Part shown: positions 12,775 through 13,299 of the stretch, piece after piece
How the letters are laid out: each line of letters begins with the position of its first letter
Numbering within the stretch: position 1 is the first letter of the stretch
DNA from: Alphaproteobacteria bacterium
GTDB taxonomy: Bacteria > Pseudomonadota > Alphaproteobacteria > CBDBCS01 > JAHZLG01
Assembly: GCA_022599995.1 (NCBI GenBank)
Contig: JAHZLG010000015.1
Location: 1-13,299, forward strand
Length of the DNA stretch: 13,299 nucleotides
Reading direction: 5' to 3'
Notes under the pieces: model-generated
Databases searched by the model: none
Seen by the model: the letters and a program-made list of their open reading frames with translations, nothing else
Told to the model about the DNA's origin: nothing
Position numbers and translations under genes: made by a program

Positions 12775-13299
12775 ATGACAGCATTTCAAACCCCCTCGCT
12801 CGCGGACACGCGGGTTGTCGACCCTGTGCTCTCAACAGTGGCGCAAGGATACCAATCCCCCACAAATGTCGGCAGCCTTCTGTTCCCCGAGGTCATGGTT
12901 GATGCCCGCGGCGGCAAGGTGCTCGAATTCGGCAAGGAAGCCTTCAACGTCTACAACGCGGTGCGTGCCCCGGGCTCGGCGACCAAACGCATCGAGTGGG
13001 GCTACAAAAGCACCGAGTACGCACTGAAACAAGAGGCACTTGAGGTAAAGATTCCGCGCGAACGCATGCAAGAGGCAGCCATCGGTGTGCCCAACATTGA
13101 CCTCGCCTCGGCATCTATCCGGATGACGATGCGATCATTGCAATTGGGGTTGGAATTGGAACAGCAACACCTGGTCGTGGATGGCGGTATCCCCGAGATT
13201 CTCCTTGCGGCCAACGGGACAGACCTGTGGGGGCATTCGTCCACTCCCCAGAACAATCCGATTGAGGTGGTTTATGAAGCCCGAGAAACCATTCGCAAG
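12775..13299 (+). CDS. Phage major capsid protein (N-terminal 175 residues; runs off the window)
   Basis: Main shell protein of the phage head, expected to have the HK97 fold. The frame is open from ATG 12775 to the last base. Residues 15-62 (VDPVLSTVAQGYQSP, NVGSLLFPEVMVDARGGK, then FGKEAFNVYN) match a widespread family of capsid proteins with the pattern DPxLTxxAxGY...G..LFPxVPV..xxGKxxxFGKEAF. RAPGSATKRIEWGYKS followed by YALKQEALEVKIPRERM continues that pattern. There is no long N-terminal scaffold domain, which fits scaffolding by the separate protease protein. The ribosome binding site is weak (GGA about eight bases upstream). The 21-bp repeat array lies in the gap upstream. Confidence 0.88.
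   Translation, partial: MTAFQTPSLADTRVVDPVLSTVAQGYQSPTNVGSLLFPEVMVDARGGKVLEFGKEAFNVYNAVRAPGSATKRIEWGYKSTEYALKQEALEVKIPRERMQEAAIGVPNIDLASASIRMTMRSLQLGLELEQQHLVVDGGIPEILLAANGTDLWGHSSTPQNNPIEVVYEARETIRK

Larger units (their letters stand above)
10239..13299 (+). mobile_element. Phage head morphogenesis module (prophage, relic, satellite or GTA-like), continues past the window
   Basis: Four consecutive genes follow the standard head order: protease/scaffold, two cement proteins, major capsid protein. There is no terminase, portal or minor head gene upstream; the gene to the left is a host-type oxidoreductase. No integrase or att site is visible. The right end is outside the window. Two of these genes have strong Shine-Dalgarno sequences (11777 and 12213), unlike the host genes. 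Confidence 0.8.

Overview
The window is 13.3 kb of moderately GC-rich bacterial DNA in which every convincing gene lies on the + strand. The gene families suggest a proteobacterium, most likely an alphaproteobacterium: a class IIA HAD hydrolase of the TIGR01459 type, an Hfq with the alphaproteobacterial-looking core NLQEIFLN...YKHGISTIVP, a 574-residue [2Fe-2S]-type IlvD and a cobS-phosphatase-cobU cobalamin block. No rRNA or tRNA is present, so this placement is an inference from protein families. I cannot name a genus.

Region 1 (1-9684) is chromosomal housekeeping DNA. The 3' part of a divergent dihydroorotate dehydrogenase (pyrD, cut by the left edge) is followed by a HAD hydrolase and then by three genes of the cobalamin nucleotide-loop pathway: cobS, an alpha-ribazole-phosphatase-like histidine phosphatase that overlaps cobS by 76 nt, and cobU. 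CobU makes adenosylcobinamide-GDP, CobS joins it to alpha-ribazole (or its phosphate), and the phosphatase removes the phosphate. Next come hfq (RNA chaperone), ilvD (branched-chain amino acid synthesis), a free-standing cyclic-nucleotide-binding domain, a YggS/PLPHP-type PLP-binding protein, and a zinc-independent MDR oxidoreductase. Most of these genes lack a clear Shine-Dalgarno sequence.

Region 2 (9685-10238) is a 554-bp non-coding junction. It holds five 10-bp iteron-like units, a run of 16 C, a small inverted repeat and, at its right end, the only strongly AT-rich patch in the window, which contains a promoter-like sequence placed so that transcription would begin at the start codon of the next gene.

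Region 3 (10239-13299, running off the right edge) is a tailed-phage head module: a protease/scaffold protein with a tandem 10-residue repeat linker, two related DUF2190-type capsid cement proteins, and the N-terminal 175 residues of a major capsid protein. No terminase, portal or minor head gene lies upstream, although these normally precede the protease. The module could be a prophage edge, a relic, a satellite or gene-transfer-agent-like element, or an assembly join.

A recurring theme is short tandem duplication of unrelated unit sequences in most longer spacers (5, 9, 10, 18, 20, 21, 30 and 54 bp units) and in surface loops of proteins (CobU, the MDR oxidoreductase, the phage protease). 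It occurs on both the host side and the phage side.
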